DNA of 64,000 bases from Typha latifolia. Taxonomy: Eukaryota; Streptophyta; Magnoliopsida; Poales; Typhaceae. The DNA lies in contig CM034110.1 of the NCBI GenBank assembly GCA_019914945.1, forward strand, positions 4,388,308 to 4,452,307, written 5' to 3'. This document shows positions 1-11,816 of this stretch, piece after piece. The position numbers and the translations under genes are program-made. The notes beneath the pieces are model-generated. The model worked only from the letters and a program-made list of their open reading frames with translations, did not search any database and had not been told where the DNA came from. Position 1 is the first letter of the stretch, and each line of letters opens with the position of its first letter.

Positions 1-353
1 AGCACAACAGACCCTACACTTGAGGGACAAACGGGTGAAGGTGCAGATTCCCTTAACAAGGATCTAGAGGAAGATCTGAACAATGTTACTATCAATAGGG
101 GTCTCAATTCGATTAGGGGTGAGGCCAGCATGAGAAGTCAAATCAACCTTTGTCACCACACGGATAGAGCAGCGAAACCCTAGGGTTCCTCTCTGTCCTG
201 CTAAGTTTTATAAGGAGGGTTTGGCTACTATGGGCTCAAACTCATCGACAAAGATAGAAACAACTAGGCCTTGACCCCGATGGAGGTTGATAACTCACCA
301 CCAGATGGCTCCTCAGCCCCTAAGGAGGGGCGAAGGGAATGATTTGGCCTTCC

Positions 354-400
<47 letters not shown>

Positions 401-426
401 GATTTCTTGATGTTAAAAGCTATCTA
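1..426. other. Unassigned sequence upstream of LINE endonuclease, with (TC)n tract
   Basis: No convincing gene. It may be the ORF1 or leader part of the LINE that follows, but I recognise no ORF1 motif. A pure (TC)n microsatellite with one interruption occupies about 353-400, directly before the endonuclease domain. Confidence 0.4.
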
Positions 427-3229
427 TTAGAACTGTAGGGGTTCCATGAAGAAAGAGCTGCTAGATAGATGCCGAGATCTAATCAGAGAGCACAAGCTAG
501 ACTTTCTTTTCCTACTGAAAACTCATGTTGCTTGGGAGAAGGCGAAAGTTGTTGCGAAGGCAATGGGACGCAGTTTGTCCTACTTCTCCGTCCCAGTGGT
601 GGGGAGATCTAGAGGCATACTGGTCCTTTGGAGAACAAGTTGTGGCTAGGTGAATGTAGTGGCTACGTCCAGATATGCTGCTCACGTGGTCGCCTCCTCA
701 TGGGATGGAGCTACTCGGCTAATGTCAATAATCTACGCAAGTAACAATTTGGACGAGTAAAAATTTTTGTGGGAGGAACTAAGCAACCTAGCAAGCTTAG
801 ACATCTCATGGGTGGTGGCAGGCGACTTCAATGCCATCCTCTCGTTATCAGAGAAGAGAAGCCAAACAAACGCTAACACATCTCTAGATGCTAAGTCGTG
901 AGCCTTTAGCCAGTTTGTTGATGAAACTGGCCTTTGTGACCTTGGATATGAGGGTCTCCCATTCACCTGGTGCAACAATAAAAAAGATGGCAACTGTATC
1001 TGGACTAGGCTGGATCAGATCCTAGCGAACACCAAGTGGATGCTGAATAATCCTAGAAGCTGAGTTCAACATCTAGACAGATCCACCTCGGATCATGTTC
1101 CTATTCTCTTTACTATGTTACCAGCAAAGCCTCCTCAAATCAAGCCCTTCAGATTTGAACTTCTTTGGCTTGAGTACGTTGACTATCAATGCATCATAGA
1201 GGAAGCTTGGGCTAGGGTTGGGAAGGGAAACCCCATGCATGACTTTATCCACAGGTTAAGCTCCATGCAAAAATCCCTCAAAGAATGGAGCAAGCTGGCT
1301 CTAGGCAATCTTGAAGGTGCACACCGAATGGTGAAGTAGGAGATTGCTGACCTTGAAGAACTCAATGCAATGGGCTGGTTGGATGTTGTGGGGCTAGATC
1401 AACTCAGATGCTGTTACAATAGAAAATTTGTCTTGAGTAGGCAAATTAACATTAAATGGCTGCAACGCTCCATATTGAAATGGGTTGAGGATGGTGATAA
1501 GAACGCAAAAAAATTTTATCTCACTGCCTAGATCAAACATAAGAGGAACCTCATTTTAGGTGTAATGACAAAGGAGGGAAACTAGATTCAAGGTCAAGAT
1601 GATATTCATAGGGTGTTCGTTAGCCACTATCGGGAGCTGTAGGAGACCCAACCGGACTTCCCAGCGACTCTTCTGTATGAGATAACCCTCCCGTCCATCT
1701 TGATCAAGCAGGCGTTAGAGCTGGAAAGAGACGTCACGGAGGGTAAGATCAAACGTGATCTTTGGGGTAGGCCAAGAGAACTTCGTGGTCGAATGGCACC
1801 CATGCCAAGGTTTACTGTCAGTTTTGGAATGAGATAGAAGTCACCTTTGCAAGGCCGTCAAGCACTTTAGCCGTGCATCCCTTCCGGCTCAATGGGGGTA
1901 ACACCTACCTGGCTTTAATCCCTAAGAAGGATAAACCCGATTAGAGTGCACGACTTTCAACCCATCTCACTTTGTAACGTTGCTTACAAAGTCATTTCCA
2001 AGATTCTAGTGTAAAGGCTGAAGCCCCTCCTCCCCAAGCTGATCAACCGCGAGCAGATAGCCTTCGCTAGTGGCCGTAGCATCAGCGACAACACCCTAGC
2101 AACTCAGAAAATTGCCCACTCTCTGGTTAGTGTAAAGAGCAACTCGCCATTGATGATGCTCAAACTAGATATGGAAAAGGCATCCGATAGTATTAGTTGG
2201 GAGGCAGTTAGCAATGTCCTGAAGGGGATGCGTTTTCAGACAAATAGTGTAGGTGGATACAGGAATGCATCTGGTCTCCTAGATTTGCCATCCTACTCAA
2301 TAGAATTCCAACGCAATGGATCTATCCAAAACGAGGACTCTTATAGGGACCCCCTATCCCCTTACCTATTTATCCTCGTCTTCCAAATCTTTTTAAGCCT
2401 TCTAAATAGCAGAGTAGATCATGGGCTGTTGGAAGGATTCCGGGTTGGAACAGTCCATGTCTCCAATCTCCTCTACGCTGATGACCTTCTCATCACAGCC
2501 AAAGCAACAGTGGAGAATGCAGCCTGCATTCTTGAGTGCCTCCATGGTATTTGCTAGCTTCGAATCAGAAGAGAAACTTGGAGAAGTCGGAGCTTTTCAT
2601 GCCTAGTTGGTGCACCCTGGGATTGGCAGATGAGCTAAGCGAAAGGTTTGGTCTAAGACAGGCCAGCTTTCCCTTCCTCCATTCTAGAAGACATTGAAAG
2701 GGTGGCAAGAAGCTTTATGTGGGACAATGGCAAAGGAAAAAAGAATGTATCTGATTAGTTGGGAGGTAGCTACCTCCCCCACCAAAGTAGGTGGACTTGG
2801 AATAAAGCGACTAAGGCTGGCGAGGGCTGCCCTCCTTAGCAAGCACATCTTCCAACTCCTCAACAACAGTAGCGCCCTGTGGGTACATATCATGCATGCA
2901 AAATATGGTTGCTTTGATCTATGGACTTTGGATAACAGAAAGGATGACTCTTGGGTTTGGCGTGCACTCTGCCAAGCTACAGCTTCCATTCGTCTTGGTT
3001 GCAGGAAGCTTGTCGGGGACGGCTGCACCACGAGGGCTACCTTCGACCCTTGGATTTCTTCGATGCCTTGGTGCCACCAACCAAGGGTCCTCCACAATGA
3101 TCTTATGCAAGAAGACCTCATGGTCTTGGACCTCAGGAACATCTCTCATTGGGATGACCAGCACCTCATCGGCATAGGAGGGGAGGAGTTGGCTTTCAAC
3201 ATCTCGGTCTCCTCGGTGGGCGAAGCCAC
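427..3229 (+). pseudogene. LINE (non-LTR retrotransposon), 5' part: endonuclease and reverse transcriptase, decayed
   Basis: A plant L1-type LINE. The endonuclease domain opens near 427 with the motif (W)NCRGSMKKELL, its Trp codon changed to a stop. Endonuclease-like sequence continues to about 1110 (for example VVAGDFNAIL near 810). Reverse transcriptase runs from about 1740, with KLDMEKASDS near 2160 and the catalytic LLYADDLLIT near 2470. Several stops and frameshifts break the frame, so it cannot encode a working protein. The C-terminal part (zinc-binding region and RNase H) lies at 17275-18404, beyond the Athila-like element inserted after base 3229. Removing that insertion and one copy of GCCAC rejoins the two halves. 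Family assignment is good; the exact 5' end is not visible. Confidence 0.85.
3225..3229. repeat. Target-site duplication GCCAC, left copy
   Basis: GCCAC directly precedes the TG of the left LTR at 3230, and the same five bases follow the CA of the right LTR at 17270-17274. This is the 5-bp duplication expected of an LTR retrotransposon and fixes both ends of the insertion. Confidence 0.9.
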
Positions 3230-4696
3230 TGTTGTGACAAATTAACACTCGCAAGTGCACGAATCTATGGAGTAGATCGGCAAGCAAGGTATCGATCCCA
3301 CGAGGACTTGTTTGAAAACTTAAAGTATTTGAAACTCTTAAAAATAATTTTAACCTAGTTGGAAAATGGGTTTAGGAGATTTATGGAGAAAGAAAACCTT
3401 CTTTCAAATTTATTTTAACTAAGTGTAAGAAATAAGGTCTTAGAATCCACTTGTAGATAACGTATTTCTATTAGATAATATAAATCTCTTCTTTTTCTAC
3501 GATTCACCGAGAAATCAATCACTAGTGGATCGAAAGATTATCTTTGAATGAACAATTCAATTTTCATAAAACTTACGTTATTCCTTCATTTTTAGAAAAT
3601 ATGGAGTAAGAATTTAAAATTATTAGATGTATCCTTTTTAAGAAAACAATTAATATCTAAATTTTAAATAAAAAATTTAAAGTAGAACAAAGAAGAACCT
3701 ATTTAGCAATTAAGAACACATAAGAGATTTAGAATAAAAAAAATATGTTCTCAACAAGCTTCATTCTCAACCTTAAGAAAATTAGAAATTAATTTTAGTA
3801 GTTAATAACACAACTTCAATAAAAATAAATATGAGATTTAGCACTAAAGAGTTGCAGAATACTTCTTTCAAAAATAAAATCTAAATATAAAAATAAGAGA
3901 TTATGCTAAAAGAAGATCAGAATATGAACTTTGCTGTCTTGCAAAGATTAAAATTTCTTCGAATGTGCTCTATTGTTGCCAATTGAATTGAAATAATTGT
4001 AAGTTTGAATGCTGAATTTTAAACTACAACTCCTTAAAAGAAAAACTTAACAAAAAATACACAAGAAAATATATTTTTCTCTAGCTCTCAACCCCTCTAT
4101 TTATAGACTTCTTAGAGCATGAAAATCTGCTCCAAATCGGCTGGAAATCTGTTGTGATTGTGTTTGAAATCTGCTAAATATGTGCATGAAATCTGGTGAA
4201 AATCTGCATGAAATATGTTAGAAATCTGCCGCATTAGGTAGGTAATTTGTTTGGCTAGAATTGTTGCTCAAATAGAAATTTGAAATTTATTTACTGCTAC
4301 AATTATTGCTAAATTTTTGCCTGAATTGGAGATGAAAATCTGAGGTGAAGATTTCTTTCTAAAATTCTGCAACTTGATAGAGATTTTATTGTTGAAAATC
4401 TATTGCTTGATAAAAAAATAAGGAATTTTGACTCATTCTGATTTAGATAAGGAAGAAAGTGATTAGTAGATCATGGTTTGACTTAAGCTTGACTTGCAAG
4501 ATGAGAGATAGATTCAGTTGGTTAGTAGTGACTAAGCCTAATTCTGATTTGAGCCCAAATTTGATTATTTTTAGTGATTAAATGAGATTCAATTGATCAA
4601 AGGTCTACATATAACTAAAATACATTAATTAGTTAAAATAAAATATTAATATTTAATAATTTGGGCATAACAAATATTATAATTATAAATTTAACA
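3230..4696 (-). repeat. Left (3') LTR of the Athila-like element
   Basis: 1467 bp, TG...CA bounded, aligning end to end with 15776-17269 with scattered substitutions and small indels. No coding capacity. It starts immediately after the GCCAC duplication and ends where the polypurine-type sequence begins at 4697. Confidence 0.9.
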
Positions 4697-4740
4697 AATA
4701 CCCCCAAAACCAAGATTTTTGCTAGTCCTCGAGCAAAATA
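4697..4740 (-). other. Polypurine tract region of the Athila-like element
   Basis: On the minus strand this reads GCTCGAGGACTAGC, then TTGGTTTTGGGGGTATT abutting the LTR. A CTCGAGGAC...GGGGG stretch just before the 3' LTR is common in plant gypsy elements, and it confirms a minus-strand orientation. Confidence 0.6.
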
Positions 4741-5507
4741 GAAGAACGAAGAATTCGAAAAGAAAAAAATAAAATAAAATAAAATTCTAACTCACTTTCA
4801 CAGGCATCATGATTGTATTTAGCATATGCAACAAGCCTTTAAACCCCTAGCTTCCACTAGTGGACGAGTTGTGTCTCGTGAGGGTTTGTAGTGAATTTAC
4901 CCACAAAATTCATTAAGTCAATAAACAAAATAAAAGAAAGAAAATACAAGACTCAAGTAATTAAAAAATCTTGAAAAGAAAATAATAAAATCACCTAAAA
5001 TTTTGCTCCTTATTAATTATGGAACAACATTTAGCAAAATCCACCTAGGAATACTAACAATTACATCAACTCAGATCAGCAAATTACCCTCAAGACTTCA
5101 TACTAAGAATATACACGGGTAAATACTAGTAAATTTTCACAAAGCGGACATAGCTAGAGTCAATCAATCTAAAAAATGTAGACAAAGTATCCAATTATCT
5201 TCTCATTTAGCATTAATATACATTCTAACCTTATTAAAACTATTCATTCTCCCAAAATCATAATAGAAAAGCATGCTGCAATTAAACACAAGGAGATAGA
5301 TCCAGATCTGAATCACACTGGAACACTAGGGTATATATGTATAATATGTTTTTATTACGATCTTAATTTTCTTATTAACTTAACTTGGAATTTTATGGTT
5401 GAGCAATGCTAGTGTTATCTTGATTTCTAGATGGTCCTTGTAGCGAGGATTATGCTAGTGGATTTAGCCACTAGGTGATGAGGCACCCCTCAGGCATCAC
5501 ACCCTGA
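4741..5507. other. Non-coding 3' region of the Athila-like element
   Basis: AT-rich, no domain on either strand. It is probably the untranslated region between the integrase end and the 3' LTR. One breakpoint of the internal inversion should lie near its right end, around 5480-5510. Confidence 0.5.
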
Positions 5508-6768
5508 ATCTTTTCCTGATGAGCAGCTAATAAGTGATTCTCAGCTATCATGGTATGCTGATATTGTCAACTATCTTGCTACTTATCAAATGCTTCCGTA
5601 TTGGACCAAGCAAGAGAAGTCCAAATTTTTAGTTGAGATCAAGTTCTTTTTCTGGGATGACCCATACTTGTTTAAGTATTGCCCAGATCAAATCATTAGG
5701 AGATATGTGCCTGATGATAATTTTTATAAATTATTTCTTTTTGTCATGATCAAGCCTGTGAGGGTCATTTTAGCTCTAAAAAGACTGCTACAAAATTTTT
5801 ACAATGTGGGTTTTATTGGCCCTCCATCTTCCGTGATGTTCATGAAAGTTTGTGAGAGATGTCAAAGACTAGGGAGTATTTCAAAGAGGAACATGATGCC
5901 GCTCAATTCGATTTTAATTGTTGAAATTTTTAATGTCTTGGGGTATAGATTTTATGGGACCATTTCCAAGTTCTTTTGGTTATGAGTACATTTTTGTTGT
6001 TGTAGATTATGTTTCAAAATGGGTTGAAGCTATAGCTTGTAGAACAAATGATCACAAAGTTGTAATCAAGTTTTTGAAAGACAATGTTTTTACTTGTTTT
6101 GGTATACCGCGTGCCATTATAAGCGATGGGGGAAAATATTTTTGCAATCAAGTTTTTAAAAGACATGCTTAAATATTCTGTCATGCATAAGATTGCCACT
6201 CCCTATCTCCTCTAAACTAGCGGCCAAGTTGAGATATCCAATAGAGAGATCAAAAGAATTTTGGAGAAGACGGTTAACCCCACTAGGAAAGATTGATCCT
6301 TAAGGTTTAGTGATGCATTGTGGGCATATCGGACTGCATTTAAAACTCCTATTGGGATGTCCCCATATCGAGGCTTGTCCCCTTCCTGTAGAGTTAGAAC
6401 ATCGAGCTTATTAGGCGATTAAGCAACTCAATTTTAATTTTGATAAGACAGGTGCTCATAGAAAATTACAATTGAATGAGCTAGAGGAAATTAGAAATGA
6501 TGCTTATAACTATGCTAAAAGCTATAAGGATAAAATGAAACAATATCATGATAGACACATTTTGAGAAAATCATTTAGTCTTGGTCTGAAAGTCCTACTT
6601 TATAATTCGCGTTTACATCTTTTTCCTAGAAAATTGAGAAGTAAGTGGACAGGCCCTTTTACTATACGCACTGTTAATCCTTATGGAGCTATCGAGATTG
6701 AAAACCCTAAAAATGGTGAGGTATTTAAGGTGAATGGTCAAAGGCTTAAACTATTTTTAGAATTGTAG
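5508..6768 (+). pseudogene. Athila-like integrase, in inverted orientation
   Basis: Reads on the plus strand, opposite to the rest of the element. It starts with the linker ESFPDEQLISDSQLSWYADI, then FFWDDPYLFKYCPDQIIRRYVPDD, an H2C2-type zinc region ending CERCQRLGSISKRN, and the catalytic core [30 protein letters not shown] with ISDGG. The C-terminal part, [24 protein letters not shown], ends at 6768. Frameshifts separate the segments and the middle third (6175-6470) is full of stops. Integrase should follow RNase H on the minus strand; here it is reversed, so a segment of about 2 kb was inverted, or a piece of a related element inserted backwards. Confidence 0.85.
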
Positions 6769-7460
6769 AATCAAGAAGTGGAAGAAACACTTCGAAAAGA
6801 TCCTAATTATCAAGGCTGGTCTCTATATTTGCTAGAGATTATTTTTGTACATTGTTATTTGACTTTTTATTTTTATTATTATATATACAACATTTGATAG
6901 AAGGAAGCTTGTAGTAAAAATTATTCTTCTCAGGTAAATTCTACCATTTTTCTTGCATTGAGGATAATGTAGAATTTAGATGGGGGATGGAATTTCATTA
7001 TTTTTTCTTTTTTAGGTCTTTTCTTTTCAGTTACTTGTAGTTATATTTTGTTTTTCGATATTTTTCTATGTGTTTTTGCTCCTTAGAATATGTAGTGGTA
7101 TTTAGCAGAGTCAATTTGGTTAGAAAGCGAGGATCAAACACGAAGTGATGTTTTGATTAAGCGAAGCATAAATCCTATTTTCTTCATTCTATTTTTATAC
7201 ACTTATTTTCAGAAAAAAACTAATGGGATGTGTTTTAGTGATGCAATCGTCAGAATGTAGTCTTGTTACTATTATGTTTATGAAATAAATGCGAGGATCA
7301 GTATAAAATATCTGGCATTCTTAGTAATTCTCGATCTATCATCATAGAGTTTCATGCTAATTATTCAGGAGAAATTTTCAGATCACATGTAGGTTGAATG
7401 TATAATATGCTAGTGATAAATATATCAAGTTGATTGAAATGTAAAAAGGTATAATTGATG
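6769..7460 (+). other. Downstream non-coding tail of the inverted integrase block
   Basis: AT-rich and non-coding. Near 6950-6990 it carries TTGCATTGAGGATAATGTAG followed by GATGGGGGATGG, resembling the signature seen downstream of the integrase frame in Athila-type elements, again on the plus strand. The second inversion breakpoint should lie near 7440-7600. Confidence 0.5.
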
Positions 7461-9340
7461 TTAGAGCAATAGTCTCTTTACTGAGTAACCGGGCCTTTGC
7501 GTAACCAATCGGGAAGTGTTCGCGTCAAAAGGCAGAGTTACCATCTTTGATTCATGGTTGTTAGTTGTATATCGCCTTTTTGGTTTGGATTTATAAGATG
7601 ATTCTAGGATAAGCCTAGATAAGTGATCTGCAACAATATTTTCAGAACCTTTCTTGTCCCTAATTTCAAGATCAAATTCTTGTAGCAATAGAATCCAACA
7701 AATTAAACGGGCTTTAGCATCCTTTTTAGAGAGAAGGTACTTAAGTGCTGCATGATCAGAATAGATGATGACTTTAGACCCTAGCAACTCTTTCTCAATA
7801 GTGGAATAATTTAGTTGTGCATCATTTAGGGTTTTACTAGCATAATAGATCACATGTGGTAACCTATTAACCCGTTGTCCTAAAACCGCTTCAATTGCAT
7901 AGTCAAATGCATCGCACATAATCTCAAAAGGCTCATCCCAATTTGGTGGTTGAATGATAGGAGCAGAAGTTAATTCAGTTTTTAACCGTTGAAAAACCTT
8001 AAGACATTCTTCATTAAAGACAAATTAATAATCCTTAGCCAGTAAATTACATAAAGGTCGTGATATCTTACTAAATAAATCATCAGTAAAAACCCGCATG
8101 ACCTAAAGATGATCGAATTTCCTTCACAGTCCGAGGTGATGGAAGGTTAGAAATTAAGTCAACTTTAGCCTTATCGACTTCGATCCCATTTTTAGAAATA
8201 ATATGTCCTAGAATAATTCCTTTCTTCACCATAAAGTGACATTTTTCCCAATTAAGCACTAGGCTTTTCTCTTTGCACCTTTCTAAGACTAGAGACAAGT
8301 GGTGCAAGCATTCATCAAATGATGATCCAAAGACAAAAAAGTCATCTATAAAAACTTTCAAAAACTGTTCTACCATATCTGAGAATATACTAATCATGCA
8401 CCTTTGAAAGGTACCAGGAGCATTGTATAACCCAAAAGGCATGCGACGATAGGCAAATATTCCAAAGGGGCAAGTAAATGTGGTCTTCTCTTGATCCTCA
8501 AGTGCTATAGGGATTTGGTTATAGCCAGAATAACCATCTAAAAAATAATAATAAGCATGTCCGGCTAACCTTTCACGCATCTGATCAATAAAAGGAAGGG
8601 GAAAATGATCCTTCCTAATTACAAGATTAAATTTTCGGTAGTCAATGCAAACACGCCACCCTGTTTGAACACGAGTGGGTACTAACTCATCGTTCTTATT
8701 CTGTACTACTGTAATGCCAGACTTCTTAGGCACAACATGAATTGGACTCACTCATGCACTATTAGAAATTAAGTAGATAATACCCGCATCTAATAATTTT
8801 ATGCCTTCAACTCTAACAATATCCTTTATCATAGGATTTAACCTCCGTTGCAGTTCACGAGATTTTTTTGCATTTTTCTCTAAATGGATTCGATGCATAA
8901 CCACATCAGGACTAATTCCCTTAATATCAGCTATGGTCCATCCTATAGCTTCCTTGTGTTCTTTTAAGACACTCACAAGTTTTTTCTCCTATTTCTTATA
9001 CAAATCAGATGCTATAATAACAAGAAGGGTTTCAGAAGAGCCTAAAAAACACATATTTAAAAGTATCAGCTAGTGATTTAAGATCTAAATTTGGAGTTTC
9101 TATGATGGACAGAGGAGTTGGGGGTGAAGATAGTGGAAGAAGTTCAATCTTGGGCTGCCATTTATTAAAATCCATAAGAGGTGCAGATTCTAACAATGCA
9201 TTGACCTCCTCAAAAGAAGTTTCCCAATCAAAATCATCGTCAAAAGGTAAAAGACACTTTTCTAAAGGATCCTCAACATTTGCCTGCTCATTTGTGCTCT
9301 CTAATAGGCCTTCAATCATGTCAACCTCAAAAACATCATC
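7461..9340 (-). pseudogene. Athila-like reverse transcriptase and RNase H
   Basis: Reverse transcriptase occupies about 8083-8976 and RNase H about 7560-7920. RT shows PIHVVPKKSG, GWRVCIDYRKFN, GYSGYNQIPIA, RMPFGLYNAPGTFQRCM and the catalytic FIDDFFVFG (family usual F/YMDD, here Ile for Met), ending in SSLGHAGFY. RNase H shows [36 protein letters not shown] and DHLSRL. A Trp-to-stop change near 8752 splits SNSA from VSPIHVV, and another break near 7920-8083 separates RT from RNase H. A spacer to about 9340 continues to the protease. Not functional. Confidence 0.9.
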
Positions 9341-9352
9341 AGTTTTAGGAGG

Positions 9353-9856
9353 TTAATGGCTAACATCAAAAACATTTAATTCAACAGTCATATTGTCAAA
9401 AGACAGCTTCATAATCCTATTTTGACAGTGGATGACTACATTTGCAGTGGCTAGGAATGACCTTCCTAAGATCACAGGGATATGATTGCTCGGGTTTTGG
9501 ATAGGTTCAGTATCAAGGATTATGAAATCCATAGGAAAAATAAACTTGTCTATCTTAATCAGAACATCTTCTATGATGCCTCGAGGATATTTGACAGAAC
9601 GATCTGCCAAAGACAATCTAAGAGTTGGCTTTAACTCTCCAAGACCTAATTACTTGTAAAATGAATACGATAAAAGATTAACACTTGCACCTAAATCCAA
9701 AAGGGTTTTATCAATGACATGATTGCCAATGACACACGAAATAATAGGACAACCTGGATCTTTAAACTTAGGTGAAATATTGTTTTGGATGATTGAGCTT
9801 ACTTGCTCAACTAGGAATGCCTTCTTTTGTACTTTTGATTTCTTTTCTGAGTGCAA
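9353..9856 (-). pseudogene. Athila-like aspartic protease region
   Basis: Contains DKTLLDLGASVNLLSYSFYK (active-site loop; the second residue of the usual D-S/T-G triad is replaced by Leu) and, in the next open segment, IPVILGRSFLATANVVI, matching the ILGRPFLATA motif of plant gypsy proteases. A stop near 9650 divides the two. Lies between gag and RT in the expected minus-strand order. Confidence 0.8.
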
Positions 9857-10648
9857 AGATCCTTAAAAAATTTGGCATAAGCAGGAACTTGCTTGATGGC
9901 ATCGAGTAATGGAATATTAATTTCAACTTGCTTAAACAATTCCATCATCTCACTAAAGTTTGTTCCTACTTTAGCCTGAGTTAGTCTTTGGGGAAATGGT
10001 GATTTGGGAATAAAAGTCTACTCAGATGAATTTCTAGACTTAGGTAGAGACTAACTTGGGTTGCTAGAGTCAAAGGTTATAGTTCCAAATGAACTATCAT
10101 GATTATTTTGCGGGGCATAGATTTCTTCACTCTCTGAGATAGATTTTTCATGATTTGGCACTTCAACCTTATTGTTGACTAGTTTTTCATACCTAAGGGT
10201 AATAACTGATTGAACTTGTTCATTCTGCACACCTGAGATGGATAGTTGGCTAAGCTCATATTGGCCCCTTTGGGTTAGGAATGGGTTGACTAGGAAATTT
10301 TCCTTATTCTCTCACATTAACCTTAGATGCTAATTGACCCACTTGATGTTGAAGCTGAGAATTGGCTTGAGAATTTTGTATATTGGTAGCTTCTATTATT
10401 TGCAAATTAGCACTAGTTTCAGTGATAAATTTCTCTATCATCGCTTCTAAGTTGGATGGTTGTTGCTGAGGTACTATGATCGATTGATTAAGAGGAGGGG
10501 CACAAGAGACAGGCTGAGTAGGAGGACGAAATTGGTTAAATCTTGGAGGTCCTCCTTGGTTTATTTGAGGCTGCTATGGCCTCCAAGAAAAATTGGGGTG
10601 ATTTCGCTAATTTGGATTGTATGTTTTAGAGTAAGGACTATTGAATGA
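9857..10648 (-). pseudogene. Athila-like gag C-terminal/protease-linker region
   Basis: Degenerate minus-strand continuation of gag toward the protease, rich in Gln/Asn/Pro codons with many stops. It is cut at 10653 by the solo LTR insertion and resumes at 13957, sharing the duplicated CTTTC. No individual motif is strong. Confidence 0.5.
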
Positions 10649-10653
10649 CTTTC
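10649..10653. repeat. Target-site duplication CTTTC, left copy
   Basis: CTTTC occurs directly before 10654 and again at 13957-13961, flanking the solo LTR. Joining the flanks gives a continuous gag-region sequence. Confidence 0.85.
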
Positions 10654-11631
10654 TATAACGCCCCCACGCCCACACGGCACGCGCGGCACATGCAACAGGT
10701 CGGGCGAGGCCCATCACGCACAGATAGTCACCTGCGCACATATAATCATGACGTCATCAAATAAAACCTGCTAACCTATCCATGATCACATAATCCATCA
10801 CCAAATAAATCATACTATTAACTAAATAAACCGGTTAACATATGAATATCCCAGTCCACAATAATATACATTAGACCACTACATAATCTGGCAGAACCCA
10901 CACAGGCCACAACAAACCAACAAGATACAACTAAAATAACTAATACAAGAGTACACTATGATTCAACCTGTAATATCCAAATCATCGTCTAATACAAAAA
11001 AGTACAAATATTAAATACTGGTACAACTCAATATCCGATTAAACTATCATTTATACTGTCTCGCATCTATAGCTCACATCATCATTGTTCTAAAATATCT
11101 TCTCAAGATATCTCAAGTCGCTATCACGTACCACATATCTGAGAGGGTTAGGAAATAAATAAAGAGAGTCATGAGCAAAAGGCTCAGTGAATAGACTTTA
11201 CCCCGAATCAGTGATGCCAAACAAAGAGTAAATCATGTACTGGATAATATGAATTAGAAAGTAACATGATGCTATGTATGAACATGTATATATGTATCCT
11301 CAATAACATATATATAAATGAAATCAATTTTCATGAATGAGCATATTATATCCTCAACAAAAAATGTATATCACATGATGAAATTACCATATAACATCAC
11401 CGAATATAACAACATATCATGTATAACAATTATGATCCAATGATACTAGTCACATCAATGATGATGCATGATGTATGCAAACCACTAGATGATCGTATAT
11501 GTCAGAGCTAGATATAATCCACATATCTCTCATTATCACAATCATCCGTCTCAACTCTGAATATCATCCACCATGCTGGACTACGGTATTCGGCCCCAAA
11601 CTCGATACACAATATGTCACAAGCTTAGAGC

Positions 11632-11816
11632 ATACCCTGTCATACGCTAAGAGTATCTCTATAGATAAATCATACCATGTCATATGCTAAGGGTATTTCT
11701 GTGGATAAATCATACCCTACCATACGCTAAGGGTATATCAATGATAGTTGTACCTTGTTATACACTAAGAGTACAACCATCAACCATCACCATACTCTGC
11801 CATACGCTAAGAGTAT
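11632..11816. repeat. Five 40-bp-period hairpin units in the solo LTR
   Basis: Five copies of an ATACCCTgcCATACGCTAAGgGTAT-like unit start near 11632, 11672, 11712, 11751 and 11792. In each, ATACCCT at one end pairs with AGGGTAT at the other, so each unit is a small inverted repeat. Related but fewer units occur in the other family members (21294-21353, 43060-43165, 48768-48845). Confidence 0.75.

Noticed and set aside
11632..11816. Possible CRISPR-like array (repeat about 25 bp, spacing 40 bp)
   Set aside because: Units are degenerate, the 'spacers' are short and similar, and the setting is a plant LTR; it is a hairpin tandem repeat.
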